Shown here in pieces: positions 36,484-50,218 of a DNA stretch of 64,000 nt (position 1 is its first letter; each line of letters begins with the position of its first letter). The stretch spans positions 1 to 64,000 of the forward strand of contig NW_027017956.1 of NCBI RefSeq assembly GCF_032854445.1. The letters are read 5' to 3'. The notes below the pieces were generated by a model, which was not told the DNA's origin, did no database searches, and worked only from the letters and a program-made list of their open reading frames with translations. A program made the translations under genes and the position numbers. This DNA is from Liolophura sinensis. Taxonomy: Eukaryota; Mollusca; Polyplacophora; Chitonida; Chitonidae.

Positions 36484-37665
36484 CAGTTGCACAGCGACAT
36501 ACATACACGATGAAGATTGTAATCGACATAATGGCATGTTCAGTTACAAAATGAACATTGTAATCATTGTAATAGCATGTTAAGTTACAAAGTGAACATT
36601 GTCATCCTTATAATTGCATGTTCAGTTACAAGATGAACATTGTAATCATTATAAAAACATCATCAGTTGCAAGGTGAACATTGTAATCAGTATACAAGCA
36701 TGCTCAGTTGCAAAATGGACATTGTAATCATTACATTAGCATATTCACTTACAAGATGAATATTGTAATCATTATAATAACATCATCAGTTACAAAGTAA
36801 ACATTGTATTCATTATATTAGCACGTTCAATTACAAGATGAACATTGTAATCATTATAAAAGCATGTTTAGTTACAAGGTTAACATTGTAATCTTTATAA
36901 TAGCATGTTCAGTTACAAGGTGGACATTGTAAGTATAAAAGCATGCTCAGTTGCAAAATGGACATTGTAATCATTACATAAGCATATTCAGTTACAAGAT
37001 GTATATTGTAATCATTATAATAACATCACCAGTTACAAAATGAACATTGTATTCATTATATTAGCACGTTCAATTACAAGATGAACATTGTAATCATTAT
37101 AATATCATGCTCAGTTGCAAGATGAAGATTGTAATCGACATAATAGCATGTTCAGTTACAAGATGAACATTGTAATCATTGTAATAGCATGTTCAGTTAC
37201 AAAGTGAACATTGTAATCCTTATAATTGCATGTTCAGTTACAAGATGAACATTGTAATCATTATAAAAACATCATCAGTTCCAAGGTGAACATTGTAATC
37301 AGTATACAAGCATGCTCAGTTGCGAAATGGACATTGTAATCATTGCAATAGCATATTCAGTTACAAGATGAGCAATGTAATCATTATAATAGCATGCTCA
37401 ATTACAAGATGAAGATTGTAATTCGTATAATAGCATGCTCAGTTACAACATGAACATTGTAATCATTATAATAGCATGTTCAGTTACAAGATGAACATTG
37501 TAATCAGTATAATAGCATGCTCAGTTACAAAATTAATATTTTAATTATTACACTAGTATGCCCAGTTACAAGATGAACATTGTAATCAGTATAATAGCGT
37601 GCTCAGTTACAAGATGAGCAATGTAATCATTATAATAGCATGTTCAGTTACCAGATGAACATTGT
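36484..37665 (+). repeat. 41-bp satellite array 8 (1161 bp from 36505), with S-module remnant
   Basis: Clean partner of array 5. The junction reads acatacacgatgaag, one base off the shared S junction. Terminal class T1, no marker monomer. Confidence 0.95.
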
Positions 37666-38562
37666 AAGAATTATTTTTAGAATAAATCGCTTCCAAACTC
37701 TGGTATATTCACCTTAGTTTAACTAAACGCCATCATATCGTATTTATGTTAATTACATGTAATATTGTAATAGGCATGTTCTTAAGTCAAGTGGCCCTTT
37801 GTTAGACTGTTTAGCCTTTCAAAACGGAAACTACAGGTATGCATATTTAAGAGAACTTATGTTTGTCCTTTTTTAAAACCATTTTCTTCATTCCTCAATG
37901 AAAAATACATGCATTGTTTCGCACCCCTATTTGCAGCGTTCTGGCAATGGGCCAAATGTGTAGAATACGATATCTGTGAAATTAATCTGACTGCAATAAA
38001 ATCAGAAAATTCGACCCCAATTCTTTTATGGTTTTCTCTACGGTTCTTCTATATCGGGACTAGTCTTGCTGACAATGGTAACTGATGCTCGTCGGCAGGT
38101 ACACGTACGTTAATGAGATCAATAACTTTGTGTCTTTCTTTCAGGACAAATATGTAACTTATTAAACTAACGGTTTTGACAGATAAATGTAAGAGCTCTG
38201 TGATCTCATCATGTTAGAAATGAAATAAAAAATGCGATATAGACGTACTTGAGCTCCTAATATGTTTTTTCCAGAGTGCTTACGGTGGACTTCGTTTGGA
38301 TTCTGTGAGGGTTTTGATAGGTCTGTTATATGTTAATTGTGTATTACTGAAAACTCGCTCCACTAACATTATATACACAAACATGTATGCTTAAAGCCTT
38401 CCTTTCACTAGGAAATAAAATAGCCTGAGTAGGAGCCTTGTCAGGTGGGGTTATGTATGGGAGGACTAAGGTTTGCCTGAAGTGAAAGACATAGGTACAG
38501 TAAATGGCGCAGAGACATACATGTCTTTACAGATAAATGTTATCTGATCGTCAGTTGCACAG
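37666..38562 (+). repeat. Module core, copy 9 (897 bp)
   Basis: Shares tttgtgtctttc with copy 1. Private aatgtaagagctctg and attatatacacaaac. Confidence 0.92.
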
Positions 38563-38926
38563 ACCGGCCCGGATAGCACAGTTGGTAGAGCGTCCGCTTC
38601 GGGACCGGTAGATCCAGGATCAATCCTTGGTCGAGTCACACCTAAGACTTTAAAAGAGGAAGTTGTGACTTCCTCGTTTGGCGTTCAGCATGAAGGGGGA
38701 TAGTGCAACGACTGGTTGACCCGTTTCAGTATAATGGCTCGGGCGGGGCGGCTTACTTGCCTTCGGTAAGTCGTCTCAGTGATGCAGCCCTAAATAAAAG
38801 AGCGGTGAAAATCCGTCCTGCAACAAGGAGGCACATTACACGTGCATGCACCCTAATGATTCCTTCGTCGTCATATGACTGAAAAATTGTTTAGATACGA
38901 CGTTAAACCCCAAGCACTCACTCACT
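38563..38926 (+). mobile_element. tRNA-derived SINE, copy 9 (mosaic)
   Basis: 364 bp. Alpha at gttgtgac, aaggggga and cagtataat; beta at gcagcccta and cattacacg; and the third variant attgtttagatacg near the tail, shared with copies 10 and 14. Confidence 0.88.
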
Positions 38927-41900
38927 CAGTTGCACAGCGACATACAAGATGAAGATTGTAATCGACATAATAGCATGTTCAGTTACAAAAATGAGCATTG
39001 TAATCATTGTAATAGCATGTTAAGTTACAAAGTGAACATTGTAATCCTTATAATTGCATGTTCAGTTACAAGATGAACATTGTAATCATTATAAAAACAT
39101 CATCAGTTGCAAGGTGAACATTGTAATCAGTATACAAGCATGCTCAGTTGCAAAATGGACATTGTAATCATTACACTAGCATATTCAGTTACAAGATGAA
39201 CATTGTAATCATTATAATCATGTGCTCAGTTACAAGGTGAACATTGTAATCATTACAAAAGCGTGCTCAGTTACAAGATGAACATTGTAATCATTATAAA
39301 AACATGCCCAGTTACAAGATGAACAATGTAATAGTTAAAATAGCATGATCAGTTACGAAGTGAACATTGTAATCATTATAATAGCATGCTCAGTTGCAAG
39401 ATAAACATTGTAATCATTAAAATATCATTTTCAGTTACAAGATGAAGACTGTAATCGACATAATAGCATGTTCAGTTACAAGATGAACATTGTAATCATT
39501 GTAATAGCATGTTCAGTTACAAAGTAAACATTGTAATCATTATAATAGCGTCAACGGTTACAAAATCACCATTGTAATCAATATAATAGCATGCTCAGTT
39601 ACAAAATGAATATTGCAATCATTATATTAGCATATTTCATTACAAGATGAACATTGTAATCATTATTATAGCATATGTAGTTACAAGATGAACATTGTAA
39701 TCATTATAAAAACATCATCAGTTACAAGGTGAACATTGTAATCAGTATAAAAGCATGCTCAGTTGCAAAATGGATATTGTAATCATTACATTAGCATATT
39801 CACTTACAAGATGAACATTGTAATTATTATAATAATGTGCTCAGTTACAAGGTGAACAATGTAATCATTGTAAAAGCATGTTCAGTTACAAAGTGAACAT
39901 TGTATTCCTTATAATTGCATGTTCACTTTCAAAGTGAACATTGTAATCATTATAAAAACATCATCAGTTGCAAAGTCAAAATTGTAATCAGTATACAAGC
40001 ATGCTCAGTTGCAAAATGGACATTGTAATCATTACAATAGCATATTCAGTTACAAGATGAACATTGTAATCATTATAATAATGTGCTCAGTTACAAAGTG
40101 AACAATGTAATCATTGTGATAGCATCTTCAGTTACAAAGTGAACATTGTAATCCTTATAATTGCATGTTCAGTTACAAGATGAACATTGTAATCATTATA
40201 AAAAGTAAACAGTTTCAAGGTGAACATTGTAATCAGTATACAAGCATGCTCAGTTGCAAAATGGACATTGTAATCATTACATTAGCATATTCACTTACAA
40301 GATGAATATTGTAATCATTATAATAACATCATCAGTTACAACATAAGCATTGTATTCATTATATTAGCTCGTTGACTTACAAGATAAACATTGTAATCAT
40401 TATAAAAGCATGTTCAGCTACAAGGTGAACATAGTAATCATTTTAAAAACATGCTCAGTTGCAAGATGAAGATTGTAATCGACATAATAGCATGTTCAGT
40501 TATAAGATGAACATTGTAATCATTATAAAAACATCATCAGTTGCAAGGTGAACATTGTAATCAGTATACAAGCATGCTCAGTTGCAAGATAAACATTGTA
40601 ATCATTACATTAGCATATTCACTTACAAGATGAATATTGTAATCATTATAATAACATCATCAGTTACAAAGTAAACATTGTATTCATTATATTAGCACGT
40701 TCAATTACAAGATGAACATTGTAATCATTATAAAAGCATGTTCAGTTACAAGGTGAACATTGTAATCTTTATAAAATCATGCTCAGTTACAAGATGAACA
40801 TTCTAATCATTATAATAGCATGTTCAGTTACAAGGTGGACATTGTAAGTATAAAAGCATGCTCAGTTGCAAAATGGACATTGTAATCATTACATAAGCAT
40901 ATTTAGTTACAAGATGAATATTGTAATCATTATAATAACATCATCAGATACAAAATGAACATTGTATTCAATATATTAGCACGTTCAATTACAAGATGAA
41001 CATTGTAATCATTATAATATCATGCTCAGTTGCAAGATAAAGATTGTAATCGACATAATAGCATGTTCAGTTACAAGATGAACATTGTAATCATTGTAAT
41101 AGCATGTTCAGTTACAAAGTGAACATTGTAATCCTTATAATTGCATGTTCAGTTACAAGATGAACGTTGTTATCATTATAAAAACATCATCAGTTCCTAG
41201 GTGAACATTGTAATCAGTATACAAGCATGCTCAGTTGCAAAATGGACATTGTAATTATTGCAATAGCATATTCAGTTACAAGATGAACATTGCAATCATT
41301 ATAATAATGTGCTCAGTTACAAGGAGAACATTGAAATCATTACAATAGCGTGCTCAGTTACAAGATGAACATTGTAATCATTATAAAAACATGCCCAGTT
41401 ACAAGATGAACAATGTAATAGTTAAAATAGCATGATCAGTTACGAAGTGAACATTGTAATCATTATAATAGCATGCTCAGTTGCAAGATAAACATTGTAA
41501 TCATTGTAATAGCATGTTCAGTTACAAAGTAAACATTGTAATCATTATAATAGCGTCAACGGTTACAAAATCACCATTGTAATCAATATAATAGCATGCT
41601 CAGTTACAAAATGAATATTGCAATTATTATATTAGCATATGTAGTTACAAGATGAACATTGTAATCATTATTATAGCATATGTAGTTACAAGATGAACAT
41701 TTTAATCATTATAAAAACATCATCAGTTACAAGGTGAACATTGTAATCAGTATACAAGCATCCTCAGTTGCAAAATGGACATTGTAATCATTACAATAGG
41801 ATATTCAGTTACAAGATGAACATTGTAATCATTATAATAATGCGCTCAGTTACAAGGTGAACAATGTAATCATTGTAATAGCATGTTCAGTTACAAAGTG

Positions 41901-43381
41901 AACATTGTAATCCTTATAATTGCATGTTCAGTTACAAAGTGAACATTGTAATCATTCTAAAAACATCATCAGTTGCAAGGTGAACATTGTAATCAGTATA
42001 CAAGCATCCTCAGTTGCAAAATGGACATTGTAATCATTACAATAGGATATTCAGTTACAAGATGAACATTGTAATCATTATAATAATGCGCTCAGTTACA
42101 AGGTGAACAATGTAATCATTGTAATAGCATGTTCAGTTACAAAGTGAACATTGTAATCCTTATAATTGCATGTTCAGTTATAAGATGAACATTGTAATCA
42201 TTATAAAAACATAAACAGTTACAAGGTGAACATTGTAATCAGTATACAAGCATGCTCAGTTGCAAAATGGACATTGTAATCATTACATTAGCATATTCAC
42301 TTACAAGATGAATATTGTAATCATTATAATAACATCATTAGTTACAAAGTAAACATTGTATTCATTATATTAGCACGTTCAATTACAAGATGAACATTGT
42401 AATCTTTATAAAATCATGCTCAGTTACAAGATGAACATTCTAATCATTATAATAGCATGTTCAGTTACAAGGTGGACATTGTAAGTATAAAAGCATGCTC
42501 AGTTGCAAAATGGACATTGTAATCATTACATAAGCATATTTAGTTACAAGATGAATATTGTAATCATTATAATAACATCATCAGTTACAAAATGAACATT
42601 GTATTCAATATATTAGCACGTTCAATTACAAGATGAACATTGTAATCATTATAATTACATGCTCAGTTGCAAGATAAAGATTGTAATCGACATAATAGCA
42701 TGTTCAGTTACAAGATGAACATTGTAATCATTGTAATAGCATGTTCAGTTACAAAGTGAACATTGTAATCCTTATAATTGCATGTTCAGTTACAAGATGA
42801 ACGTTGTTATCATTATAAAAACATCATCAGTTCCTAGGTGAACATTGTAATCAGTATACAAGCATGCTCAGTTGCAAAATGGACATTGTAATCATTGCAA
42901 TAGCATATTCAGTTACAAGATGAACATTGCAATCATTATAATAATGTGCTCAGTTACAAGGAGAACATTGAAATCATTACAATAGCGTGCTCAGTTACAA
43001 GGTGAACATTGTAATCATTATAAAAACATGCCCAGTTACAAGATGAACATTGTAATAGTTAAAATAGCATGCTCAAATACAAGATGAGCAATGTAATCAT
43101 TATAATAGCATGCTCAATTACAAGATGAAAATTGTAATTCGTATAATAGCATGCTCAGTTACAACATGAACATTGTAATCATTATAATAGCATGTTCAGT
43201 TACAAGATCAACATTGTAATCAGTATAATAGCATGCTCAGTTACAAAATTAATATTTTAATTATTACACTAGTATGCCCAGTTACAAGATGAACATTGTA
43301 ATCAGTATAATAGCGTGCTCAGTTACAAGATGAGCAATGTAATCATTATAATAGCATGTTCAGTTACCAGATGAACATTGT
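38927..43381 (+). repeat. 41-bp satellite array 9 (4438 bp from 38944), with S-module remnant
   Basis: The S junction is four bases shorter here (gcgacatacaagatg). Markers at 39548 and 41553. A 246-bp hexamer block is duplicated in tandem: the rare tcctcagttg and caataggatattc forms occur at 41761 and again 246 bp later at 42007. Terminal class T2. Confidence 0.95.
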
Positions 43382-44278
43382 AAGAATTATTTTTAGAATA
43401 AATCGCTTCCAAACTCTGGTATATTCACCTTAGTTTAACTAAACGCCATCATATCGTATTTATGTTAATTACATGTAATATTGTAATAGGCATGTTCTTA
43501 AGTCAAATGGCCCTTTGTTAGACTGTTTAGCCTTTCAAAACGGAAACTACAGGTATGCATATTTAAGAGAACTTAAGTTTGTCCTTTTTTAAAACCATTT
43601 TCTTCATTCCTCAATGAAAAATACATGCATTGTTTCGCACCCCTATTTGCAGCGTACTGGCAATGGGCCAAATGTGTAGAATACGATATCTGTGAAATTA
43701 ATCTGACTGCAATAAGATCAGAAAATTCGACCCCAATTCTTTGATGGTTTTCTCTGCGGTTCTTCTATATCGGGACTAGTCTTGCTGACAATGGTAACTG
43801 ATGCTCGTCGGCAGGTACACGTACGTTAATGAGATCAATAACTTTGTCTCTTTCTTTCAGGACAAATATGTAACTTATTAAACTAACGGTTTTGACAGAT
43901 AAATGTAACAGCTCTGTGATCTCATCATGTTAGAAATGAAATAACAAATGCGATATAGACGTACTTGAGCTCCTAATATGTTTTTTCCAGAGTGCTTACG
44001 GTGGACTTCGTTTGGATTCTGTGAGGGTTTTGATAGGTCTGTTATATGTTAATTGTGGATTACTGAAAACTCGCTCCACTAATATTATATGTACAGACAT
44101 GTTTGCTTAAAGCCTTCCTTTCACTAGGAAATAAAATAGCCTGAGCAGGAGCCTTGTCAGGTGGGGTTATGTATGGGAGGACTAAGGTTTGCCTGAAGTG
44201 AAAGACATAGGTACAGTAAATGGCGCAGAGACATACATGTCTTTACAGATAAATGTTATCTGATCGTCAGTTGCACAG
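43382..44278 (+). repeat. Module core, copy 10 (897 bp)
   Basis: Shares tctctgcggttc, gtggattactg and atgtacagacatg with copy 14, 16 kb downstream. Private gcctgagcagg. Confidence 0.92.
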
Positions 44279-44641
44279 ACCGGCCCGGATAGCACAGTTG
44301 GTAGAGCGTCCGCTTCGGGACCGGTAGATCCAGGATCAATCCTTGGTCGAGTCACACCTAAGACTTTAAAAGAGGAAGTTGTAACTTCCTCGTTTGGCGT
44401 TCAGCATGAAGGGTATAGTGCAACGACTGGTTGACCCGTTTCAGCATAATGGCTCGGGCGGGGCGGCTTACTTGCCTTCGGTAAGTCGTCTCAGTGATGC
44501 AGCACTAAATAAAAGAGCGGTGAAAATCCGTCCTGCAACAAGGAGGCACATTACACGTGCATGCACCCTAATGATTCCTTCGTCGTCATATGACTGAAAA
44601 ATTGTTTAGATACGACGTTAAACCCCAAGCACTCACTTACT
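44279..44641 (+). mobile_element. tRNA-derived SINE, copy 10 (mosaic beta)
   Basis: 363 bp. gttgtaac, cagcataat and cattacacg are beta; gcagcacta and ccctaatg are alpha; attgtttagatacg near the tail; private gaagggtatag, similar to gagggtatag of copy 14. Tail reads actcacttactcag. Confidence 0.88.
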
Positions 44642-45375
44642 CAGTTGCACAGCGACATACATACAAGATGAAGATTGTAATCGACATAATAGCATGTTCA
44701 GTTACAAAATGAGCATTGTAATAATTGTAATAGCATGTTCAGTTACAAAGTGAACATTGTAATCCTTATAATTGCATGTTCAGTTACAAGATGAACGTTG
44801 TAATCATTATAAAAACATCATCAGTTCCTAGGTGAACATTGTAATCAGTATACAAGCATGCTCAGTTGCAAAATGGACATTGTAATCATTGCAATAGCAT
44901 ATTCAGTTACAAGATGAACATTGCAATCATTATAATAATGTGCTCAGTTACAAGGAGAACATTGAAATCATTACAATAGCGTGCTCAGTTACAAGGTGAA
45001 CATTGTAATCATTATAAAAACATGCCCAGTTACAAGATGAACATTGTAATAGTTAAAATAGCATGCTCAAATACAAGATGAGCAATGTAATCATTATAAT
45101 ATTATGCTCAATTACAAGAAGAAAATTGTAATTCGTATAATAGCATGCTCAGTTACAACATGAACATTGTAATCATTATAATAGCATGTTTAGTTACAAG
45201 ATGAACATTGTAATCAGTATAATAGCATGCTCAGTTACAAAATTAATATTTTAATTATTACACTAGTATGCCCAGTTACAAGATGAACATTGTAATCAGT
45301 ATAATAGCGTGTTCAGTTACAAGATGAGCAATGTAATCATTATAATAGCATGTTCAGTTACCAGATGAACATTGT
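44642..45375 (+). repeat. 41-bp satellite array 10 (713 bp from 44663, shortest), with S-module remnant
   Basis: Only about 17 monomers: the S-type first monomers, then directly the cagttcctaggtgaac part and the T2 terminal block. It is the minimal array, showing which monomers persist when the middle is lost. Confidence 0.95.
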
Positions 45376-46273
45376 AAGAATTAATTTTAGAATAAATCGC
45401 TTCCAAACTCTGGTATATTCACCTTAGTTTAACTAAACGCCATCATATCGTATTTATGTTAATTACATGTAATATTGTAATAGGCATGTTCTTAAGTCAA
45501 GTGGCCCTTTGTTAGACTGTTTAGCCTTTCAAAACGAAAAATACGGGTATGCATATTTAAGAGAACTTAAGTTTGTCCTTTTTTAAAACCATTTTCTTCA
45601 TTCCTCAATGAAAAATACATGCATTGTTTCGCACCCCTATTTGCAGCGTACTGGCAATGGGCCAAATGTGTAGAATACGATATCTGTGAAATTAATCTGA
45701 CTGCAATAAGATCAGAAAATTCGACCCCAATTCTTTGATGGTTTTCTCTACGGTTCTTCTATATCGGGACTAGTCTTGCTGACAATGGTAACTGATGCTG
45801 GTCGGCAGGTACACGTACGTTAATGAGATCAATAACTTTGTCTCTTTCTTTCAGGACAAATATGTAACTTATTAAACTAACGGTTTTGACAGATAAATGT
45901 TACAGCTCTGTGATCTCATCATGTTAGAAATGAAATAACAAATGCGATATAGACGTACTTGAGATCCTAATATGTTTTTTTCCAGAGTGCTTACGGTGGA
46001 CTTCGTTTGGATTCTGTGAGGGTTTTGATAGGTCTGTTATATGTTAATTGTGTATTACTGAAAACTCGCTCCACTAACATTATATATACAAACATGTATG
46101 CTTAAAGCCTTCCTTTCACTAGGAAATAAAATAGCCTGAGTAGGAGCCTTGTCAGGTGGGGTTATGTATGGGAGGACTAAGGTTTGCCTGAAGTGAAAGA
46201 CATAGGTACAGTAAATGGCGCAGAGACATACATGTCTTTACAGATAAATGTTATCTGATCGTCAGTTGCACAG
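45376..46273 (+). repeat. Module core, copy 11 (898 bp)
   Basis: Shares aacgaaaaatac with copy 2. Private ttaattttag at the left edge, gatgctggtcgg, gagatcctaat and one extra T in atgtttttttcc. Confidence 0.92.
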
Positions 46274-46636
46274 ACCGGCCCGGATAGCACAGTTGGTAGA
46301 GCGTCCGCTTCGGGACCGGTAGATCCAGGATCAATCCTTGGTCGAGTCACACCTAAGACTTTAAAAGAGGAAGTTGTGACTTCCTCGTTTGGCGTTCAGC
46401 GTGAAGGGGGATAGTGCAACGACTGGTTGACCCGTTTCAGTATAATGGCTCGGGCGGGGCGGCTTACTTGCCTTCGGTAAGTCGTCTCAGTTATGCAGCA
46501 CTAAATAAAAGAGCGGTGAAAATCCGTCCTGCAACAAGGAGGCACATTAAACGTGCATGCACCCTAATGATTCCTTCGTCGTCATATGACTGAAAAATTG
46601 TTGAGTACGACGTTAAACCCCAAGCACTCACTCACT
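46274..46636 (+). mobile_element. tRNA-derived SINE, copy 11 (alpha)
   Basis: 363 bp, one ACTC unit shorter than copies 3, 4, 6 and 12. Alpha at all diagnostic sites within an S module. Private cagcgtgaagg and cagttatgcag. Confidence 0.88.
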
Positions 46637-48230
46637 CAGTTGCACAGCGACATACATACAAGATGAAGATTGTAATCGACATAATAGCATGTTCAGTTAC
46701 AAAATGAACATTGTAATCATTGTAATAGCATGTTCAGTTACAAAGTGAACATTGTAATCCTTATAATTGCATGTTCAGTTACAAGATGAACATTGCAATC
46801 ATTATAAAAACATCATCAGTTGCAAGGTGAACATTGTAATCAGTATACAAGCATGCTCAGTTGCAAAATGGACATTGTAATCATTACAATAGCATATTCA
46901 GTTACCAGATGAACATTGTAATCATTATAATCATGTGCTCAGTTACAAGGTGAACATTGTAATCATTACAATAGCGTGCTCAGTTACAAGATGAACATTG
47001 TAATCATTATAAAAACATGCCCAGTTACAAGATGAACATTGTAATAGTTAAAATAGCATGATCAGTTACGAAGTGAACATTGTAATCATTATAATAGCAT
47101 GCTCAGTTGCAAGATAAACAATGTAATCATTATAATATCATTTTCAGTTACAAGATGAAGATTGTAATCGACATAATAGCATGTTCAGTTACAAGATGAA
47201 CATTGTAATCATTGTAATAGCATGTTCAGTTACAAAGTAAACATTGTAATCATTATAATAGCGTCAACGGTTACAAAATCACCATTGTAATTAATATAAT
47301 AGCATGCTCAGTTACAAAATGAATATTTCAATTATTATATTAGCATATTTAATTACAAGATGAACATTGTAATCATTATTATAGCATATGTAGTTACAAG
47401 TTGAACATTGTAATCATTATAAAAACATCATCAGTTACAAGGTGAACATTGTAATCAGTATAAAAGCATGCTCAGTTGCAAAATGGATATTGTAATCATT
47501 ACTTTAGCATATTCACTTACAAGATGAACATTGTAATCATTATAATAATGTGCTCAGTTACAAGGTGAACAATGTAATCATTGTAATATCATGTTCAGTT
47601 ACAAAGTGAACATTGTAATCCTTATAATTGCATGTTCAGTTACAAGATGAACATTGTAATCATTATAAAAAGTAAACAGTTTCAAGGTGAACATTGTAAT
47701 CAGTATACAAGCATGCTCAGTTGCAAAATGGACATTGTAATCATTACATTAGCATATTCACTTACAAGATGAATATTGTAATCATTATAATAACATCATC
47801 AGTTACAACATAAGCATTGTATTCATTATATTAGCTCGTTGACTTACAAGATAAACATTGTAATCATTATAAAAACATGTTCAGTTACAAGGTGAACATA
47901 GTAATCATTTTAAAAACATGCTCAGTTGCAAGATGAAGATTGTAATCGACATAATAGCATGTTCAGTTACAAGATGAACATTGTAATCATTTTAAAAACA
48001 TGCTCAGTTACAACATGAACATTGTAATCATTATAATAGCATGTTCAGTTACAAGATGAACATTGTAATCAGTATAATAGCATGCTCAGTTTCAAAATTA
48101 ATATTTTAATTATTACACTAGTATGCCCAGTTACAAGATGAACATTGTAATCAGTATAATAGCGTGCTCAGTTACAAGATGAGCAATGTAATCATTATAA
48201 TAGCATGTTCAGTTACCAGATGAACATTGA
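46637..48230 (+). repeat. 41-bp satellite array 11 (1573 bp from 46658), with S-module remnant
   Basis: Marker at 47261. The end is unlike classes T1 and T2: near 47990 the monomer ttttaaaaacatgctcag runs straight into the ttacaacatgaac monomer, so the monomers that define T1/T2 are missing. The final six-monomer block is still present. Confidence 0.95.
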
Positions 48231-49127
48231 AAGAATTATTTTTAGAATAAATCGCTTCCAAACTCTGGTATATTCACCTTAGTTTAACTAAACGCCATCA
48301 TATCGTATTTATGTTAATTACATGTAATATTGTAATAGGCATGTTCTTAAGTCAAGTGGCCCTTTGTTAGACTGTTTAGCCTTTCAAAACGGAAACTACA
48401 GGTATGCATATTTAAGAGAACTTAAGTTTGTCCTTTTTTAAAACCATTTTCTTCATTCCTCAATGAAAAATACATGCATTGTTTCGCACCCCTATTTGCA
48501 GCGTACTGGCAATGGGCCAAATGTGTAGAATACGATATCTGTGAAATTAATCTGACTGCAATAAGATCAGAAAATTCGACCCCAATTCTTTGATGGTTTT
48601 CTCTACGGTTCTTCTATATCGGGACTAGTCTTGCTGACAATGGTAACTCATGCCCGTCGGCAGGTACACGTACGTTAATGAGATCAATAACTTTGTCTCT
48701 TTCTTTCAGGACAAATATGTACCTTATTAAACTAACGGTTTTGACAGATAAATGTAACAGCTCTGTGATCTCATCATGTTAGAAATGAAATAAAAAATGC
48801 GATATAGACGTACTTGAGCTCCTAATATGTTTTTTCCAGAGTGCTTACGGTGGACTTCGTTTGGATTCTGTGAGGGTTTTGATAGGTCTGTTATATGTTA
48901 ATTGTGTATTACTGAAAACTCGCTCCACTAACATTATATATACAAACATGTATGCTTAAAGCCTTCCTTTCACTAGGAAATAAAATAGCCTGAGTAGGAG
49001 CCTTGTCAGGTGGGGTTATGTATGGGAGGACTAAGGTTTGCCTGAAGTGAAAGACATAGGTACAGTAAATGGCGCAGAGACATACATGTCTTTACAGATA
49101 AATGTTATCTGATCGTCAGTTGCACAG
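48231..49127 (+). repeat. Module core, copy 12 (897 bp)
   Basis: Shares actcatgcccgtcgg and atgtaccttatt with copy 13 only. Start of the 4513-bp duplicated unit. Confidence 0.92.
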
Positions 49128-49494
49128 ACCGGCCCGGATAGCACAGTTGGTAGAGCGTCCGCTTCGGGACCGGTAGATCCAGGATCAATCCTTGGTCGAG
49201 TCACACCTAAGACTTTAAAAGAGGAAGTTGTGACATCCTCGTTTGGCGTTCAGCATGAAGGGGGATAGTGCAACGACTGGTTGACCCGTTTCAGTATAAT
49301 GGCTCGGGCGGGGCGGCTTACTTGCCTTCGGTAAGTCGTCTCAGTGATGCAGCACTAAATAAAAGAGCGGTGAAAATCCGTCCTGCAACAAGGAGGCACA
49401 TTAAACGTGCATGCACCCTAATGATTCCTTCGTCGTCATATGACTGAAAAATTGTTGAGTACGACGTTAAACCCCAAGCACTCACTCACTCACT
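49128..49494 (+). mobile_element. tRNA-derived SINE, copy 12 (alpha, full length)
   Basis: 367 bp, alpha. Private gtgacatcctcg breaks one base pair of the central inverted repeat. Module type L. Confidence 0.9.
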
Positions 49495-49693
49495 CAGTTG
49501 CACAGCGACATACATGTCTATACAGAAAAATGCTATCTGATCGCAGTCAGTGTAAAATTCCTGACGGTGTTTACTGTGCAGCAGAGATTCAGGATGGTGC
49601 TTACTGTGTAGCAGAGTTTCAGGATGGTATTTACTGTGCAGCAGAGATTCAGGATGGTGTTTACGGTGCAACAGAGATTCAGTATGGTGTTAA
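49495..49693 (+). repeat. Second 50-bp unit and 30-bp minisatellite, copy 12
   Basis: Minisatellite from 49563; predicted translation the same as in copies 3 and 6. Confidence 0.85.
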
Positions 49694-50218
49694 TTGATTT
49701 AATCAACGATTCAGGAAAACACAGTGATCCAGGTTTAGAAGCTTCAGGTTATATTAATATCTTGAAGTAATGATACTGCGTTGCTTGAAACCATTTAAAC
49801 ATCCGAATTCCACTGACTCTGTCAACACGCTGGATGAAAGAATATATTGGAGTGAAATCAGATAGAGAAACACATGATTTTCTATCGGCCTCACAACGTT
49901 TTACATTTTACTTACTTATTTAATTTTTGTTTGAGGAGGGCCTCAGTTACCGAGGGGGTCAGCACGCCATCGCCCTCTGTAATCCCACATGGAACACTGG
50001 GGTTAGAGCTGATTTCCTAGCTGGCACCATCTTTTAAGTGCCAATATTGAGAAATGCCATCTATTTCTTCTCAACGATCAACGGTACAAAGATGCAGTTT
50101 GGACCAAATACACGCTAAAAAGCTCATCTTATCCCCACACATTATCCACACTAAATCTTTCATTTTTCCACTCAGCTGAAATAGACTAAATCCAGTTAAA
50201 GAGACTCGTGTCTTATGA
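49694..50218 (+). repeat. L-specific segment, copy 12 (525 bp)
   Basis: Shares aatgccatctatttc with copy 13 (others aatgccttctatttc). Private catttttccactcag. Confidence 0.85.
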
